A stretch of DNA of 64,000 bases from Chaenocephalus aceratus (GCA_023974075.1 JAMFTG010000597.1:1-64000); one strand, 5' to 3'; shown: positions 9,871-22,149, counted from the first letter of the stretch. The notes: generated from the sequence alone by a model not told the origin. Translations and numbers: made by a program.

Positions 9871-11071
9871 TATAAATGTACAAGCTGAAAAACCTCACTC
9901 TGGATCATCAGCAATTGCATATTGGAATCTTCAGCTCCAAAACCACGGCGGCACACTCCTTGGGTAAGGATCAGAACATACATGTAAATACAGAACACGC
10001 ATACACACATATTCATATACATGGATTCGATGTTACAATAATAACTAAGTATACATTTAAAAACCAGCATTAGATATGTGTGTTTTCTGTGATCGTCTTC
10101 CAGCAATGATCAATTGATTTTCTGAACATCTTAACTCTCTCTCTCCCAGTGGGGACTCCTTACTACATGTCGCCGGAGAGGATCCACGAGAACGGATACA
10201 ATTTTAAGTCTGACATCTGGTCTCTGGGAAGTCTCCTGTATGAGGTAAGCTCACACACACTGCTACTTGTTTGTTCAAGGTTTGTACACCTTTTCCAAAG
10301 TGAAATTCAAGCACTTTGGACCCTAACCCTTTTCCACTACAGCTGACGTTAATACGTATTCACATGTAGTACGTATGGCCCGCTTTAGACGAGGATGGAA
10401 AGGGAGCTCTTCAGGTATAATGAAACGTAGCGGGCCTATCATCCGTCACTGGGAAGTCACAACAAGTCTTCAAGCTCCTTTTCAACCCCCCAAAGAGTGG
10501 ACGTCTGCGCTCTGTCAGCAGCGACTGATCCCTCGCCTCTTCTGCATCGTGTTGGTTTTCAGTCTTCACCAGGAATGTCTCTCATCCAGCCGGTCTTCCA
10601 CTTTACTCTGCAGATGGCAGCGCTGCAGAGTCCGTTTTATGGGGACAAGATGAACCTGCTCTCCCTCTGCCAGAAGATCGAGAAGTGTGATTACCCCCCC
10701 CTCCCTCCGGACCATCACTCTGAGAAGGTAGATCATTAATACCGTGTGAGCCAAAATGCTTGTTTTGCCATTACTTATTATTTGTATTATTATCTTCTTC
10801 CTGCTTGCATCGCGTTGGTGTGGGTGTGGCTTATTGGTGTTTGGGTCACCTGCTGGATGCCGGGTTGGGAGGATATGATGTAGGAAGAGGGTGCATTTTC
10901 TCTGATACTTTCTGTTGAGCATCTGGTCGGGAGTTGTACATTGTTTGTTTGCGTTTTATTAAACACTATGGACTATGAGTGACTTCGGACTCTTGTATGG
11001 AACGCGTCACAGCGAAGAGCACATGTTAGCCTCTCAGCGGCAGAACTCATAGGGAGTCTGTGCCGCTACAC

Positions 11072-11450
11072 CAGGGGTGTCAAACTCAATTTCATCGCGG
11101 GCCATATTCGCATAAAAGTTGCACTCAAAGGGTCGGTTGTAATATATAAATATAATATATATATATATATTACATGATTGCCTCTGAATTTAATTATTAT
11201 TGGATAGGATAATAACTTAGTAATTAACTACTTCTGAAAGCAGAAGTCCAGGGAAAATAATTGCAAGTCTCTTCAGTGGGCATGTCACAAAACGAGATGC
11301 ATTGTGGGTAGTTTATGGGCAACCTGCTTCTGTAAAGTGGCATGTAACCGTATAATAAACGTATTATATTCGTTGCAAGCTCTTGCAGGGCCACACAAAA
11401 TGAAGTGGCGGGTCGGATTTGGCCCCCGGGCCTTGAGTTTGAGACCCCTG
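11072..11450. mobile_element. hAT non-autonomous element, 379 bp
   Basis: Termini CAGGGGTGTCAAACTCAA and TTGAGTTTGAGACCCCTG are inverted repeats with one mismatch. The 8-bp target duplication CGCTACAC is perfect (11064-11071 and 11451-11458). It carries no transposase and sits in the last intron of the NEK6-like gene. Confidence 0.92.
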
Positions 11451-11541
11451 CGCTACACAGACAACAAATGCAATGTTTCCTCCTTTGATCAAATTTGACT
11501 TGGCTGTAGGAAATTAATGAACCTAAAGGGCCGATTACCAC

Positions 11542-11542
11542 G

Positions 11543-11586
<44 letters not shown>

Positions 11587-11600
11587 GGTGTTGTTGTTGT
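11542..11600. repeat. GTT microsatellite
   Basis: About 19 GTT units with one GTG variant, in the last intron of the NEK6-like gene. Confidence 0.95.
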
Positions 11601-11794
11601 GTCTTTTCGTGGGATTTGTTGACCAATAAACTGCAGAATATCCGTCTCCTTTAAGCTCATGAAGCCCTTCTTCTTTCCTACAGCTGAGGGAGCTGGTCAG
11701 CACGTGCATCAACCCGGAGCCAGACCAGCGGCCGGACATCGTCTTCGTGCTGCAGATCGCCAAACAGATGCACGTTTGGACCTCCAGCAACTGA

Positions 11795-12220
11795 GCCCCC
11801 CCCCCCCCCTTCTTCTCAACCTGAGGACTGTCTCATGTGCACAGGAGCACCATGGCAGCGTCCCCCCCTCTCCTCTCCTGTCATGGAGGATGTGAAGAGC
11901 CCAGTTCAAAGTGGACTTCCTGAAAGCAAAGGAGACTTTTCTGCAGCTCAGGATGAAGAGCTGTCTCAGTCTGATCAGATTTCTTCGAGGGTGCATTCCA
12001 TACAGACGGGGACTTTGAGTATTGATCACCTGTCGTTGTAATCTATTTTATATTGTCAATTTAAGTACATTCTGTAGGGGTCAAATGAGCCATCCGTGTG
12101 TTAGCAATCACTGAGTCAGATTTGTCGTTTACATGCAGTGTGTATTCATTGTGTTTCCTGTTTAGAGCCCAGTGTGACTGCTTCCTTATTATATAACTTC
12201 TCTGGGCCTGGTGTTGTTAT
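11795..12220 (+). other. Probable 3' untranslated region of the NEK6-like fragment
   Basis: Follows the NEK6-like stop codon. It starts with a C-rich run and contains ATTTTATATTGTCAA near 12045 but no clear AATAAA. No other gene is seen. Confidence 0.4.
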
Positions 12221-12636
<416 letters not shown>

Positions 12637-12933
12637 CTAGCGCCCCCCTCCTTCCCTTCTATTCCTTGCTTCGGCTAACCACATCATAGCCCCTAATAAA
12701 TCCTCTTCTTCCTCCCTTTTTCCATTCCCGTTACATTTGTTCTCGATGCTATCAATCAATTGTTGGCATTCCTCTACCACTAGCCTCCCTTGGAAGTCGT
12801 ATTTATTTTGCCACTTTTGTAATCTCTTCACACTCGTTCTATGCTCCACCTGCATCCATTTAGCATCTCCTGATAGGATGACTACTTCTGTTTCTATCTT
12901 CTTCCCACGGGTCTTGCTGCAGCTTGAACCCAT
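12637..12933 (-). pseudogene. Gag-like N-terminal fragment
   Basis: Starts MGSSCSK: Gly at position 2 with Ser at 6 is an N-myristoylation signal as in retroviral matrix proteins. Basic residues (KTRGKK) follow and could bind membrane. The frame ends after 98 residues in a G/R-rich tail where the element is cut off. Capsid and nucleocapsid parts are absent. ATG context is GTCCATGG. It could instead be an unrelated myristoylated protein, but the adjacent primer site and LTR favour gag. Confidence 0.55.
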
Positions 12934-13246
12934 GGACTTCTTTAGTTTTCCCCAAAACTAAGTAAAGTTGCCCTCTAGTCGACCCACGAACTATGTATTT
13001 TAAAAGTACTTTAGCTAAGTTTACCTGTCTTTCTAGGACTTTTTTGGTATCCTTCCGCGAACCAGGGGGTTGAAACCAAAACGATTCCTGTATTGACGTC
13101 CTCTCCTCTCCAGCGAAACCTGGCCCCCCTATTTACCAAATTGTTTCTTTGTAAATGAAACAAGGCAGGGGTCTTTTTCTAAGTGTCCTCGACTCCCTGT
13201 GCACTGTGTCAGGCTCGGTTTTCCGGAGAAAAAAGGAGGTCCTGGG

Positions 13247-13263
13247 TCCGGCTCGAAGGACCA
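13247..13263 (-). other. Primer-binding site, tRNA-Tyr type
   Basis: Minus strand reads TGGTCCTTCGAGCCGGA, the complement of the 3' end of eukaryotic tRNA-Tyr plus CCA over all 17 bases. It lies 5 bases inside the LTR end, as expected for a minus-strand primer site. Confidence 0.8.
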
Positions 13264-13268
13264 ATTCT

Positions 13269-13692
13269 GTTAGGAAAATATCACTCGACACCAGGTTGAG
13301 AATCAATAATCGGGTACTAATGTATTCTTGCAAGAAGGAGCAGAGTTAACTCACACACATGCGGTATGTTGCTCAACGGAGCAGCAAAAAGCATCAGGCT
13401 TATATATTAATAAACACGGAGATAACAACAAAGTCGTAAAATCGAGGTGGCGCTAATATCATCAGCAGGTGTCGGAAAGGTGACGGGGACATCTGCGACG
13501 TCTTCTGGAAAGAGTCACGTACTTCTTTCGCGCCTCATAGAAGTGGGATATTTAGGAGACAACAAGTATGTGTCTTATAAATATCACCAACCTGAAATGC
13601 CCGGCCTCCTCCTATCATTAGAAGAGGCACGGTCATACACAGTGCAGAGTCACACATAGTATCAGTGCATTAAAACAACCCAAAGGGGAGAC
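13269..13692 (-). repeat. 5' LTR of the retroviral remnant
   Basis: Minus strand begins TGTCTCCCC at 13692 and ends CCTAACA at 13269, giving the TG...CA ends typical of LTRs. A TATA-like ATATATAAG lies near 13408. The far boundary is set only by the TG motif next to the GT microsatellite and is therefore approximate. Length about 424 bp. Confidence 0.55.
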
Positions 13693-13695
13693 AAC

Positions 13696-13696
<1 letters not shown>

Positions 13697-13748
<52 letters not shown>
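13697..13748. repeat. GT microsatellite
   Basis: About 26 GT units, directly beyond the presumed LTR end. Confidence 0.95.
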
Positions 13749-13749
<1 letters not shown>

Positions 13750-13769
13750 CCTAGCATTATTTTATATAT

Positions 13770-14380
13770 ATATATGACTTAGATCCTTGTGGGGACCTAA
13801 ATCTTTACACAGTCACGTGTGGGGACTGGCTTCCCTTCCAGTGCTTCTCAAAGTGTGGTCCGCGGACTACTGGTGGTCCGTGAGCGCCCCCTAGTGGTCC
13901 GTGAGTATATTGGTAACATTTCACATTTGAAATTAATTAATTAATTTGAGTTTTCCGCACTCGCTAGCATTGCGGGAATATCTCCGGAATGGAGCGAGCT
14001 TAAGTTTCATGATATAGCCCCGTGCAACACCTTCATCACACATGTTGCCACTTGTTTGTACCATTTTCAGGCGATTTGTAATCTGTTCTAGAAAAACGAT
14101 GTGATTTTGGATATTTGTGGAGTTAGGTGGTCCGAGAGTGTTTTTTTTATTGGTTAAGTGGTCCTTGGTATGAACACGTTTGAGAAACACTGCCTTACGG
14201 GGGGGCTAAATGGAGGTCCCCATAAGGGGTATCATTAATTTTAGGGTGAAGACTTGGTTAGGATTAAGGTTAGGTTTAGGTAAGGCATGTGTTGGTTATG
14301 GTTAAGGTTAGGATAAGTCTCCACAAAATGCATTTAAGTCAATGTCAATGTTAAGTAATGTCCCCTGAAGTAATGTAAAC

Positions 14381-14456
<76 letters not shown>
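13770..14456 (+). repeat. Fish GTGGGGAC / GGTTAGG repeat with GT tail
   Basis: CTTGTGGGGACC segments, a degenerate GGTTAGGATTAAGG run (14255-14310) and a GT tail (14383-14455) form a repeat widespread in fish. It is split by the hAT element at 13839-14192. Confidence 0.6.
13839..14192. mobile_element. hAT non-autonomous element, 354 bp
   Basis: Ends CAGTGCTTCTCAAA and TTTGAGAAACACTG are inverted complements with one mismatch and have hAT form. Short GTGGTCCGTGAG motifs recur inside. The flanking 8 bases do not match cleanly, so the target duplication has decayed or a boundary is slightly off. No coding sequence. Confidence 0.75.
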
Positions 14457-15359
14457 AGTTTTAAAGACCCCCATATGTCAGGTTTGGGGGAAATAGGACC
14501 CAGGTGCAGTTCAAAATACAAAAAGGTTTGGTAACAAAAAGCGAGCAACAGTGCACTTTCACCCTGACTGTTATGGTTGTTGTTTGTTACTGTCTCCATT
14601 TCCCCTACACTTTATTAGGGATGTAACAAACACATGAATATATCGAAAATGAAATAATCCTAAAATGGGACAATACGCACAGTAAGTAGTGAGTAGTGGT
14701 TGATGCCAGATCTGGAGGGGCGCTGTGCTGAGAGAAAAAAAATATATATATATTCAAATTAATTTGTTTTTAATAAATGTTCTGCCCTTAATGTAATACA
14801 TTTACATTCATAATTGAATAAAGTAAACACCCTTTGCACCCCGGGCCGGCAATATTTGCCCTGTAAGATGGCCGCTCTAAGTGATGAAAGTGGGGGATGT
14901 TGACTTATCAGGCGCCCATAGCTCACAGCCAAAGTGCGAGCAAGAGAGAGAGAGAGAGAGAGAGGGCGCGCAACGGCACCGCGGATTGTTGTGGATTGAG
15001 GCTGACAACTACAGCTCAGTGAGGTAAAAGACTCTTGAGTGTTTCGATAGTTCACTTTAGTCTAGTTATCTCAGTGGGTCTCAAACGGTTTGGTCACAAT
15101 TTATGTAAACAAATATTTCTAAGGCACTCCTTTATAATTATTAGGATAAATAAAAACAGGTTTGAAATCATTCCAATGTAAAACTATAGGACAGTAACCA
15201 AAAATATCGTTTAACACTGGAGATATTAAAAAATATGCATAAATAAATAAATGTTAACTGGTCAAATAAGATATGAATGAACAACAAAAATTAAAATACG
15301 TTAAATATATGTTATTGGTTATGTTCACATACTTATTTGATTATTAAAATGTAAACCGA
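14457..15359. other. Repeat fragments, AG microsatellite, no gene
   Basis: 14545-14625 is the reverse complement of about 7515-7590. An AG run lies at 14941-14964. CAGTGGGTCTCAAACG at about 15073 looks like a single hAT end without a partner. No gene is seen. Confidence 0.5.
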
Positions 15360-15399
15360 TCTTTTTCATATGGGTGCTTTAGAGTTGTACCCCCTAGAT

Positions 15400-16105
15400 C
15401 TAGTCTCTAATAATTCTGCTCAAAGTGCACCAGATTGAAGCATTTTACTTTAAAATGTTACAACAAATCTTTCCAGGGGGGCATACCCCCGGACCCCCCT
15501 GGAGGATGTGACGTCCACCCCCCAATTAAAACATGTTCAAACAATAATGAATACATTTGAAACCTTCTGTATGTATATAACCAACATGTCAACACGTTTC
15601 AGTGTGTATTTGTCTTTTGTAGAGATTTTTCATTTATTCTTTATATATTCTATTGCTTGGAGGGGGGGGGGGGGCACCAAATCATAATCTGGCCTAGGGC
15701 AACCAAAATATCTAGGGCCGGCCCTGTATGCTGCTATATACTTCCACTGCGCTACATTTTAAAAGACAGTATTGTACTTTTGAATCCACTGCATTCATTT
15801 CACAGCTTTTACTAGTTAGATATAGATTAGTAGATTCAAAATATAAATCAATTATTAAATACACTTTGACAGATATTTATAGCATAAGATATCCAGCAGC
15901 AAGACATAAAGTTATTCAAATCAGCTCTTCATTTACTAACTGTGATAACACACACCAATAATCATTATAGTAACCCAGTAACTCAATATATAGATACGAT
16001 TCTGAAAAGGGCCTTTATGCATAAGGGTGACTTTTACTTTTGTACTTGAAGTATATTTTGATACCAATGCTTTTGTACTTTTACTTGTAACTTGAGAGGA
16101 AAAAG
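15400..16105 (-). repeat. Inverted copy of the 6824-7330 repeat with hAT terminus
   Basis: 15727-16105 is the reverse complement of about 6860-7243. It is joined at 15726 to a terminus ending GGGCCGGCCCTG, the same junction as at 7244. The hAT part here is longer (to about 15400) and includes the GGGGGGCATACCCCCGGA segment seen in many fish copies. Confidence 0.75.
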
Positions 16106-16284
16106 GTTCCCCACCCCTGCTGTAGAGAAATGTACACTACGTCAGGTTCACATTCCTTCCTGTGTTTAAATGTCGACTACAATAAGAACAACATATCGAG
16201 TTGTTCAGCTGCTGAGAGCAATATGTAATTGTTGATGATTCATAGCGAGGTTTTTCTGATGGCTTTCTTTAGAGCAGCTTGTAC

Positions 16285-16415
16285 ATTTACTGCAGTACAT
16301 ATAAGTCTGAGTGCTCAGTGTCTAAGGCTCTCCACCAGGGGGCAGCGTAACCAAGGAGATCAATGTTAGTGCAATTAAAGAACCACACATAGCGGTGTTG
16401 GTTTCTTCTGCTGTC
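16285..16415 (-). repeat. Inverted copy of 9745-9870
   Basis: Reverse complement of 9745-9870, including GGCTCTCCACCAGGGGGC. Confidence 0.75.
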
Positions 16416-16482
16416 AGGAACACCGTAAAGTGTGTCTGTGGCTGTGAGGGAGTGCGGCCGTCTTTCAACCAGAAGTGTTTGT

Positions 16483-17084
16483 CACTGTCACTACCCGATC
16501 CGTCACCCTACCCGATCGGTACTGCGCATGTGCAAGATGGTCCGCCATATTGGACAACTCCGGACGGCAACACCAGATGGACACTTGACACAGTGGCTTT
16601 TAGCAAAGCTCAAAGAAAAACCGAGAGAGATGAGTTATTGTTATTACAACGTGACTTCACTATTATCTAACAACTCTTTTTATTGGGTTCTTTTATTTGG
16701 GGTTAAGTACATTGTCAGAATAAGTGAGAAATGGATTTAACTTCTGTTAGACAGCTATCATACTGAATACATATTTACTGTGAATGTATGCAAAAATGTA
16801 TGGCATATGGCTGTCTAACAGAAGTTAAATTCATTTCTCACTTATTCTGACAATGTACTTAACCTCAAATAAAAGAACCCAATAAAAAGAGTTGTTAAAT
16901 AATAGTGAAGTCACGTTGTAATAACAATAACTCATCTCTCTCGGTTTTTCTTTTTGAGCTTTGCTAAAAGCCACTGTGTCAAGTGTCCATCGTGGGTTGC
17001 CGTCCGGAGTTGTCAAATATGGTGGACCATCTCGCACATGCGCAGTACCGATCGGGCAGGGGGACGGATCGGGTAGTGACAGTG
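16483..17084. repeat. Foldback element, ~272-bp arms around a 56-base loop
   Basis: Left arm 16483-16754 and right arm 16811-17084 are inverted complements with only a few mismatches and small indels. The ends are CACTGTCAC and GTGACAGTG. Both arms carry the same open frame in mirrored form, which comes from the symmetry. No target duplication is clear. A transcript of either strand would form a long double-stranded hairpin. Confidence 0.9.
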
Positions 17085-17399
17085 TTAAAGGTCCCTATTT
17101 TACTGTTTCTCATCAATATATCACAGCTCTCTCAGATATATACAGAACATGTCTCTGAAGTGTTTGGCTCCAAACACCAAACAGATCATCGCAGCATTAC
17201 CCATAATCCCCTGTTTCAGCCCTGTTTCAAAAGTCTGTTACTTCAGATAAGTAAATAAGGAGCCCCTCCCCACGCCCCTCAAGTGAATCAGGCATCCGGT
17301 TGTTATTATACATCCATGGCTGCATCTCACTTCTGTACATTCAATCCTCCTCGCGTCCCTCACTTGCGTCGTTAGTACTCTTCAGGGCTTTGGGAGTCA
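17085..17399. repeat. TTAAAGGTCCC-type interspersed fragment
   Basis: Starts TTAAAGGTCCCTATTTTACTG, resembling the TTAAAGGTCCCATG end seen at 29488. The other end is not found. No gene. Confidence 0.5.
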
Positions 17400-17570
17400 C
17401 GAGCTGCAGCTTCACGATGAAACACAGTAACAGCAATGTGCCCAAACACGTGAAGAGAAATCTACACCAACCTGACGAGACACGAGCAGGGTTTACCAAG
17501 AGAGCTACGTCAGCTACAAATAACGTAACATCTGAATTCATCTGATTTTTCTTAATCCTACAAATAAATA
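17400..17570 (+). repeat. Arm of inverted repeat (partner 22150-22345)
   Basis: Its reverse complement lies at 22150-22345 with moderate divergence. The pair brackets the second TRIM block. Confidence 0.75.
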
Positions 17571-20500
17571 AAATATATATAAAAACATGAGACTATCTTG
17601 TTTGAGAAAAATAATTTATATATTTATTTATAATAATAAAAAAAAAAGCAAAACACAGAGATTTTCACTTTTGTCCTCTCAGTTCTTTTATTAACAAGAA
17701 AACCCCAAACATTAAAAAATATACAGTCATGTAAATGTGGCACTCGAGCTGTCGGCTCAACAGACACGGGAAGGAGCGCCGCCTAGAGGAACTCCGACAT
17801 CTACAGGATGTGGAGGAAACCCTGAAGAGAAGCTGATCCATGATTCATGGACAAAGTTTAGCCTTTTCTTATATTTAACAAAGTCATAAAGAAAGTAAAT
17901 AAACGAGTGAAATCCACCTCCAGTGCAGGAACAGAGCCAGAGAGACGCTCTGCCCCCCCCCCCCCGAACACAGCTCACATCCACACTATATATATATATA
18001 TATATTCACGAAGAGAAACGGGTCCTACCCCCCACCGTCAAACCATCAAACCCCCTCGTCACTAACCGTTTGCAGATCCACCTTTGACTCCCTTCGCCCT
18101 CCTGAAATGTAAATCATGAACACACGTCTCTGTTGAACACACACAAGACTACAAATACAACTGAACAGAGTGAAAGGCAATCAGAGAATAAGAATATATG
18201 TTTTAAATGATTATATGATCATTTCACACGACACAGAACAACTCGTGAGAAGATGTTAAAGCGCATCCCGTCATGTTTGATTGAAGCTGATCTCTGTGCA
18301 GTGAAGACATGAGCCATCAGCTCTGAAGGACACACGGTGAGTTTAAGAAGTACAAGAGTTCCTCGAGTGACTTCAGGCTATTTCAGTTTACAAAACTCAG
18401 CTGTGGCTCCATGATCACAAAGCGAAACTCCAGCATGCAGCGGCTGAGTGAACGTGGTCTGCACTCTGTGGAGGAGAGTCATGGTTTCAGAGACGACTGC
18501 TGTAGAAGGACAGAACACCTGCTCTGTGATCCAGGTACACTCCTACTCTGGAGGACGGAGGACCTGAGACGGGAGTTGCTGATTGCTGTTGTAACGAAAT
18601 GAATAACTGTTTTGGTCGCAATCTAAGGACCAAGATTTGTCATTGAGTCCAAATATACTTTCATTCCCTGCTCTTCTGATATTCTTGTATGCGACTGCTA
18701 CATAAAACTCCTCCCCCTCTCCACTCCACCTCCCAGTAACACCGTCCACTCAGACCCTCTCTGCTCAGGACCTGAGGCCAATCAGTGAATCTGTCTGGGT
18801 GACTGGAATAAGACTGTTGGTGTGTCATGAGTGTTGCTTTTCTGCTCCCCTCAGATAATACCAGCTGTGTGCCTGCTGTGTTTGGATCCAGAGTGACTTC
18901 CTGTGAATATCTTAAGAACCCAGCTCTGGAGGCGGGCTCTGCTGCTGGCAGTAAAACATCCACTTCAGTCGGTGAGACGTGTGTCCACTCCTCTCTCAGG
19001 ACGTCCTGTAGTTTGTCTCTGACTGCTGACAGGGCCGCCGTCACGTCCTCAAAGTAGCTCAGAGGACGGATGTAGGTGCTGGAGGAGTGTGTAGCTCCAC
19101 TGAGGGGGGCTGGCAGCGAGGAGGGGTAGCTGAGCAGAAACTGGTTGTGGTCCTCTGCGTGAGACAGCAGCTTCAGCTCAGCGTCTCTCCTCTTCAGCTC
19201 AGAGATCTCCTGCTCCAGCTTCTCCTGGAGCTCTCTGACTCCACTCACTTCTCTCTCCTGCTGGGATCTGAGCTGCTGCTTCACGTCAGAGCTTCTCTCC
19301 TCCATGAGACGGATCAGCTCAGTGAACGTCTTCTCGCTGTCCTCCACTGCTTTGTCAGCAGAGCCGTTGACGGCCTCCACCTCCTGCTGAAGCAGCTTCA
19401 CCTCCTTCTCTCCGTCCTGGATCCTCTGCTGGATGTTGAGTCGACTCCCCTCCAGCTCTCTCTGCCTCTCAGTCCTCTCTGCTGCAGCTGACACCGTGTC
19501 GTGGCCTTTGTGTTCGTCCATAGAGCAGAGAGAACAGATACTCTGCTGATCAGTGCGGCAGAACAGCTTCTTCACCTCGTCGTGACGAGAGCAGATGTTC
19601 TCCTGGAGCTTCTTGGAGGGCTCCACCAGCTTGTGTTTCTTTAATTGAGCTACGTCATAATGAGGCTGGAGGTGTTGGTCACAGTAAGAGGCCACACACT
19701 GCAGACAGGACTTACAGGCTCTCAGCTTCCTCCCAGTGCAGACATCACAGGCCACGTCTCCAGCTCCAGCATAGCAGAGATCAGCAGGAGCAGCTTGGAG
19801 TCCAGTCTTCTTCAGCTCCTCCACTAAAGCTGCTAACATGGTGTTCTTCAGCAGGACAGGCCTCGGTCTGAAGCTCCGCCTGCACTGAGGGCAGCTGTGG
19901 ATTAGCTCTCCATCCCAGTGGTGTTTGATACAGTCCATGCAGTAGCTGTGTCCACAGGGAATAGTGACCGGATCCTTCAGTAGATCCAGACAGATCGCAC
20001 AAGAGAAGGTTTCCCGGTCCAGCTGAACTCCTCTCTGCGCCATCTCACCTCTCAGTGGCAGCGAGTGTCTGAGTTTCACTTCCTGAGAGCTGAAACTATG
20101 TGAGCTGTGATCTGAACAGCATGTGTGTAAGCAGTGAATGTGGCCTATCAGCTCTCGTGCTTTACCCACATGTTGGTTACGCCCCTCCTCCTCAGTGTGG
20201 ATCTGAAGGGGAGGAACCAGGAAGTACAGAGTGGAGCTGGCTGTGTCTGAGAGCAGGAAGAAGAGGGAGGGCTCATCAGACTCTGACTCGTTCCAGGAGG
20301 AGGAGCAGACGCTCTGAACTGTTTCCTCATTTACAAACGGAGCCTCGCTCACAACCTGCTTATAATAACAACATTTATTTTAAAATCAGGCTTTTGTAGC
20401 ACACAGCTCCACACTCATGGTGGCAGTGGTGTAAGAAGTATTCAGATATTCTACTGAAGCAAAAGTAGAAATACTACGGGGTAAAAATACTCTGTTACAA

Positions 20501-21535
20501 GTAAAAGTACAAACGCATTGCTATCAAAATATACTTAAAGTACCAAAAGTAAAAGTACTCCTTATGCATTATGGTCCTTTTCAGAATCGTATATATATAT
20601 TGAGTTACTATAATGATTATTGGTGTGTGCTATCACAGTTAGTAAATGAAGAGCTGATTTGAATAACTTGATGTCTTGCTGCTGGATATCTCATCCTATA
20701 AATATCTGTCAAAGTGTATTTAATAATTGATTTATATTTTTGAATTATTTACTAATCTATATCTAACTAGTAAAAGCTGTGAAATGAATGCAGTGGATTC
20801 AAAAGTACAATACTGTCTTTTAAAATGTAGCGCAGTGGAAGTATATAGCAGCGTACAGGGCCGGCCCTAGACATTTTGGTGCCCTAGGCCAGATTATGAT
20901 TTGGTGCCCCCCCCCTCCAAGCAATACACAATAGAATATATAAAGAATAAATGAAAAATCTCTAGATAGATATTCTACTGAAGCAAAAGTAGAAATACTA
21001 GGGGGTAAAAATACTCTGTTACAAGTAAAAGTACAAAAGCATTGCTATCAAAATATACTTAAAGTACCAAAGTAAAAGTACTCCTTATGCATTATGGCCC
21101 TTTTCAGAATCGTATCTATATGTGTATATGTGTGTCTTTTCCATACCTAATAAAGTGTAGGGGAAATGGAGACAGTAACACACAACAGTCAGGGTGAAAG
21201 TGAACACAAGTTTATTTATTTACACCAAAGAAAATGCCAACAAATGTTATTTAAGTGAGGAGACAAAGAAGATTGTGCCAAATAAAATAAATGAATATAA
21301 CAAAACTCAAAGAAAAAGCCCTCACTATCTGTTCTACTAACAAGGAGACAAAACAAATACAGGGTGGCAACAATCTACAGTGTGTCTATCAGAGTTTACC
21401 TCAGTGAGGAGAGGTAGAGGGTACCCCAAACTTACCCAGATCCTCCCCCTCCCACCACACACACATTCAACAATACTAAAAACAAGAAGACAGAATAATG
21501 TCCAAATCTCTCAGGGACCACAACGAGGCTCTGGA
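17541..21535 (-). repeat. TRIM-bearing duplicated block, copy 2
   Basis: Direct repeat of 4321-7908. 17760-18250 has no counterpart in copy 1 and shows no gene, only a C run and a TA run. After 21535 the two copies stop matching. Confidence 0.85.
18388..20043 (-). pseudogene. TRIM pseudogene (B30.2 frameshifted)
   Basis: Paralogue of the gene at 4714-6369. RING (CAICLDLL, CGHSYC, CPQC), B-boxes (CSRHDEVKKLFC, CSMDEHKGH), coiled coil and the first half of B30.2 are intact from MAQRGVQ at 20043. An extra base near 18702 shifts the frame after WEVEWRGGGV and gives a stop at about 18663. The remaining B30.2 reading (YVAVAYKNIRRAGNESIF, KSWSL) continues in another frame to about 18543, and further indels follow near 18500 and 18575. 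A product would keep the ligase part but lose the target-binding surface. No GT expansion is present, so an upstream frame from 20352 runs in frame into the start; it is probably leader. Confidence 0.85.
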
Positions 21536-21810
21536 GTCAGCAGCAGGTCTGAGAGAGCGAAGGCTTCCTGGATCGCCTCCTTTAATGACCGGCCCTGGCT
21601 ACCTTCTGATATGGAAATAAAACACTAATAGAAAAATATAATGTCTAATCTAAGTAAGAATTCTGATTCATCACTCAAAAGAAATAATCAGTATTGATAA
21701 GTTAGTGATTATTAAATGAATTACATCTCAGGGCATTGTGAAATTATGAAACCATATACAAAACTAATAAAAAGAAAACAGACATCCGGACCGGAATTAG
21801 TACCCCGGGC
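21536..21810. other. No recognisable gene
   Basis: AT-rich flank after the end of the TRIM block. Nothing recognised. Confidence 0.4.
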
Positions 21811-22060
21811 AGGGACGGCCCTGAGCAATTTGCTGCCCTGGGCAAGATTATAGCTGGTGCCCCCCCTCAAATGCAGACACTCACTATGACTCGCGCATGC
21901 ACGGTTGTGGCATGACCACCAAAACAGAAAGATATGGACACAAGATGTGTGCAACTGTATTTAGTATCCTATCCATTTGAACATGATTTAAGTGAGGGGG
22001 GTACCTTACCTCCTCTAGGGGGGTCCGGGGGCATGCTCCCCCGGACCAGGAGGGCACACA
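21811..22060 (+). mobile_element. hAT-type fragment (CAGGGACGGCCCTGAG end)
   Basis: The CAGGGACGGCCCTGAG terminus and GGGGGTCCGGGGGCATGC core are the hallmarks also seen at 7244 and 15470-15726. The matching opposite end is not found, so it is truncated. Confidence 0.6.
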
Positions 22061-22149
22061 ATATATATAGAGAGCAACACATATGCCCGTGCGGAAACAA
22101 TACCACCCCACAGTTCTGTGGTGAATTATGTCTACCAGTGATCACTACA

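Larger units (their letters stand above)
9930..11794 (+). pseudogene. nek6: NEK6-like kinase gene, 3' fragment (four exons)
   Basis: Four exons join in frame with GT-AG introns. About 9930-9960 ends FSSKTTAAHSL; 10150-10244 reads [19 protein letters not shown] to LLYE; 10614-10727 reads MAALQSPFYGDKMN to DHHSEK; 11684-11794 reads LRELVSTCI to QMHVWTSSN and a stop. This is the activation segment through the C-lobe end of NEK6/NEK7 mitotic kinases, and the last exon is closer to NEK6 than NEK7. The first exon loses similarity before FSS, so the expected DLGLGRF part is replaced. The N-lobe, ATP-binding lysine and catalytic HRD loop are not in the window upstream. No stop or frameshift occurs in what remains, so the fragment is young or misassembled. 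Introns hold a hAT element (11072-11450) and a GTT repeat. Confidence 0.78.
12637..13692 (-). mobile_element. Endogenous retrovirus remnant: LTR, primer-binding site, leader, gag start
   Basis: Read on the minus strand: a candidate LTR (13692-13269), a primer-binding site for tRNA-Tyr, a leader of about 310 bases, and the first 98 codons of a gag-like frame, after which similarity ends. No pol, env or second LTR lies in the window, so the copy is truncated and cannot move on its own. A retroviral rather than a Ty3-type origin is suggested by the myristoylation-type gag start; this is inference. Confidence 0.65.

Noticed and set aside
16432..17037. Mirrored ~100-residue and 68-residue frames
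   Set aside because: Same sequence read from both arms of the foldback; no known domain.
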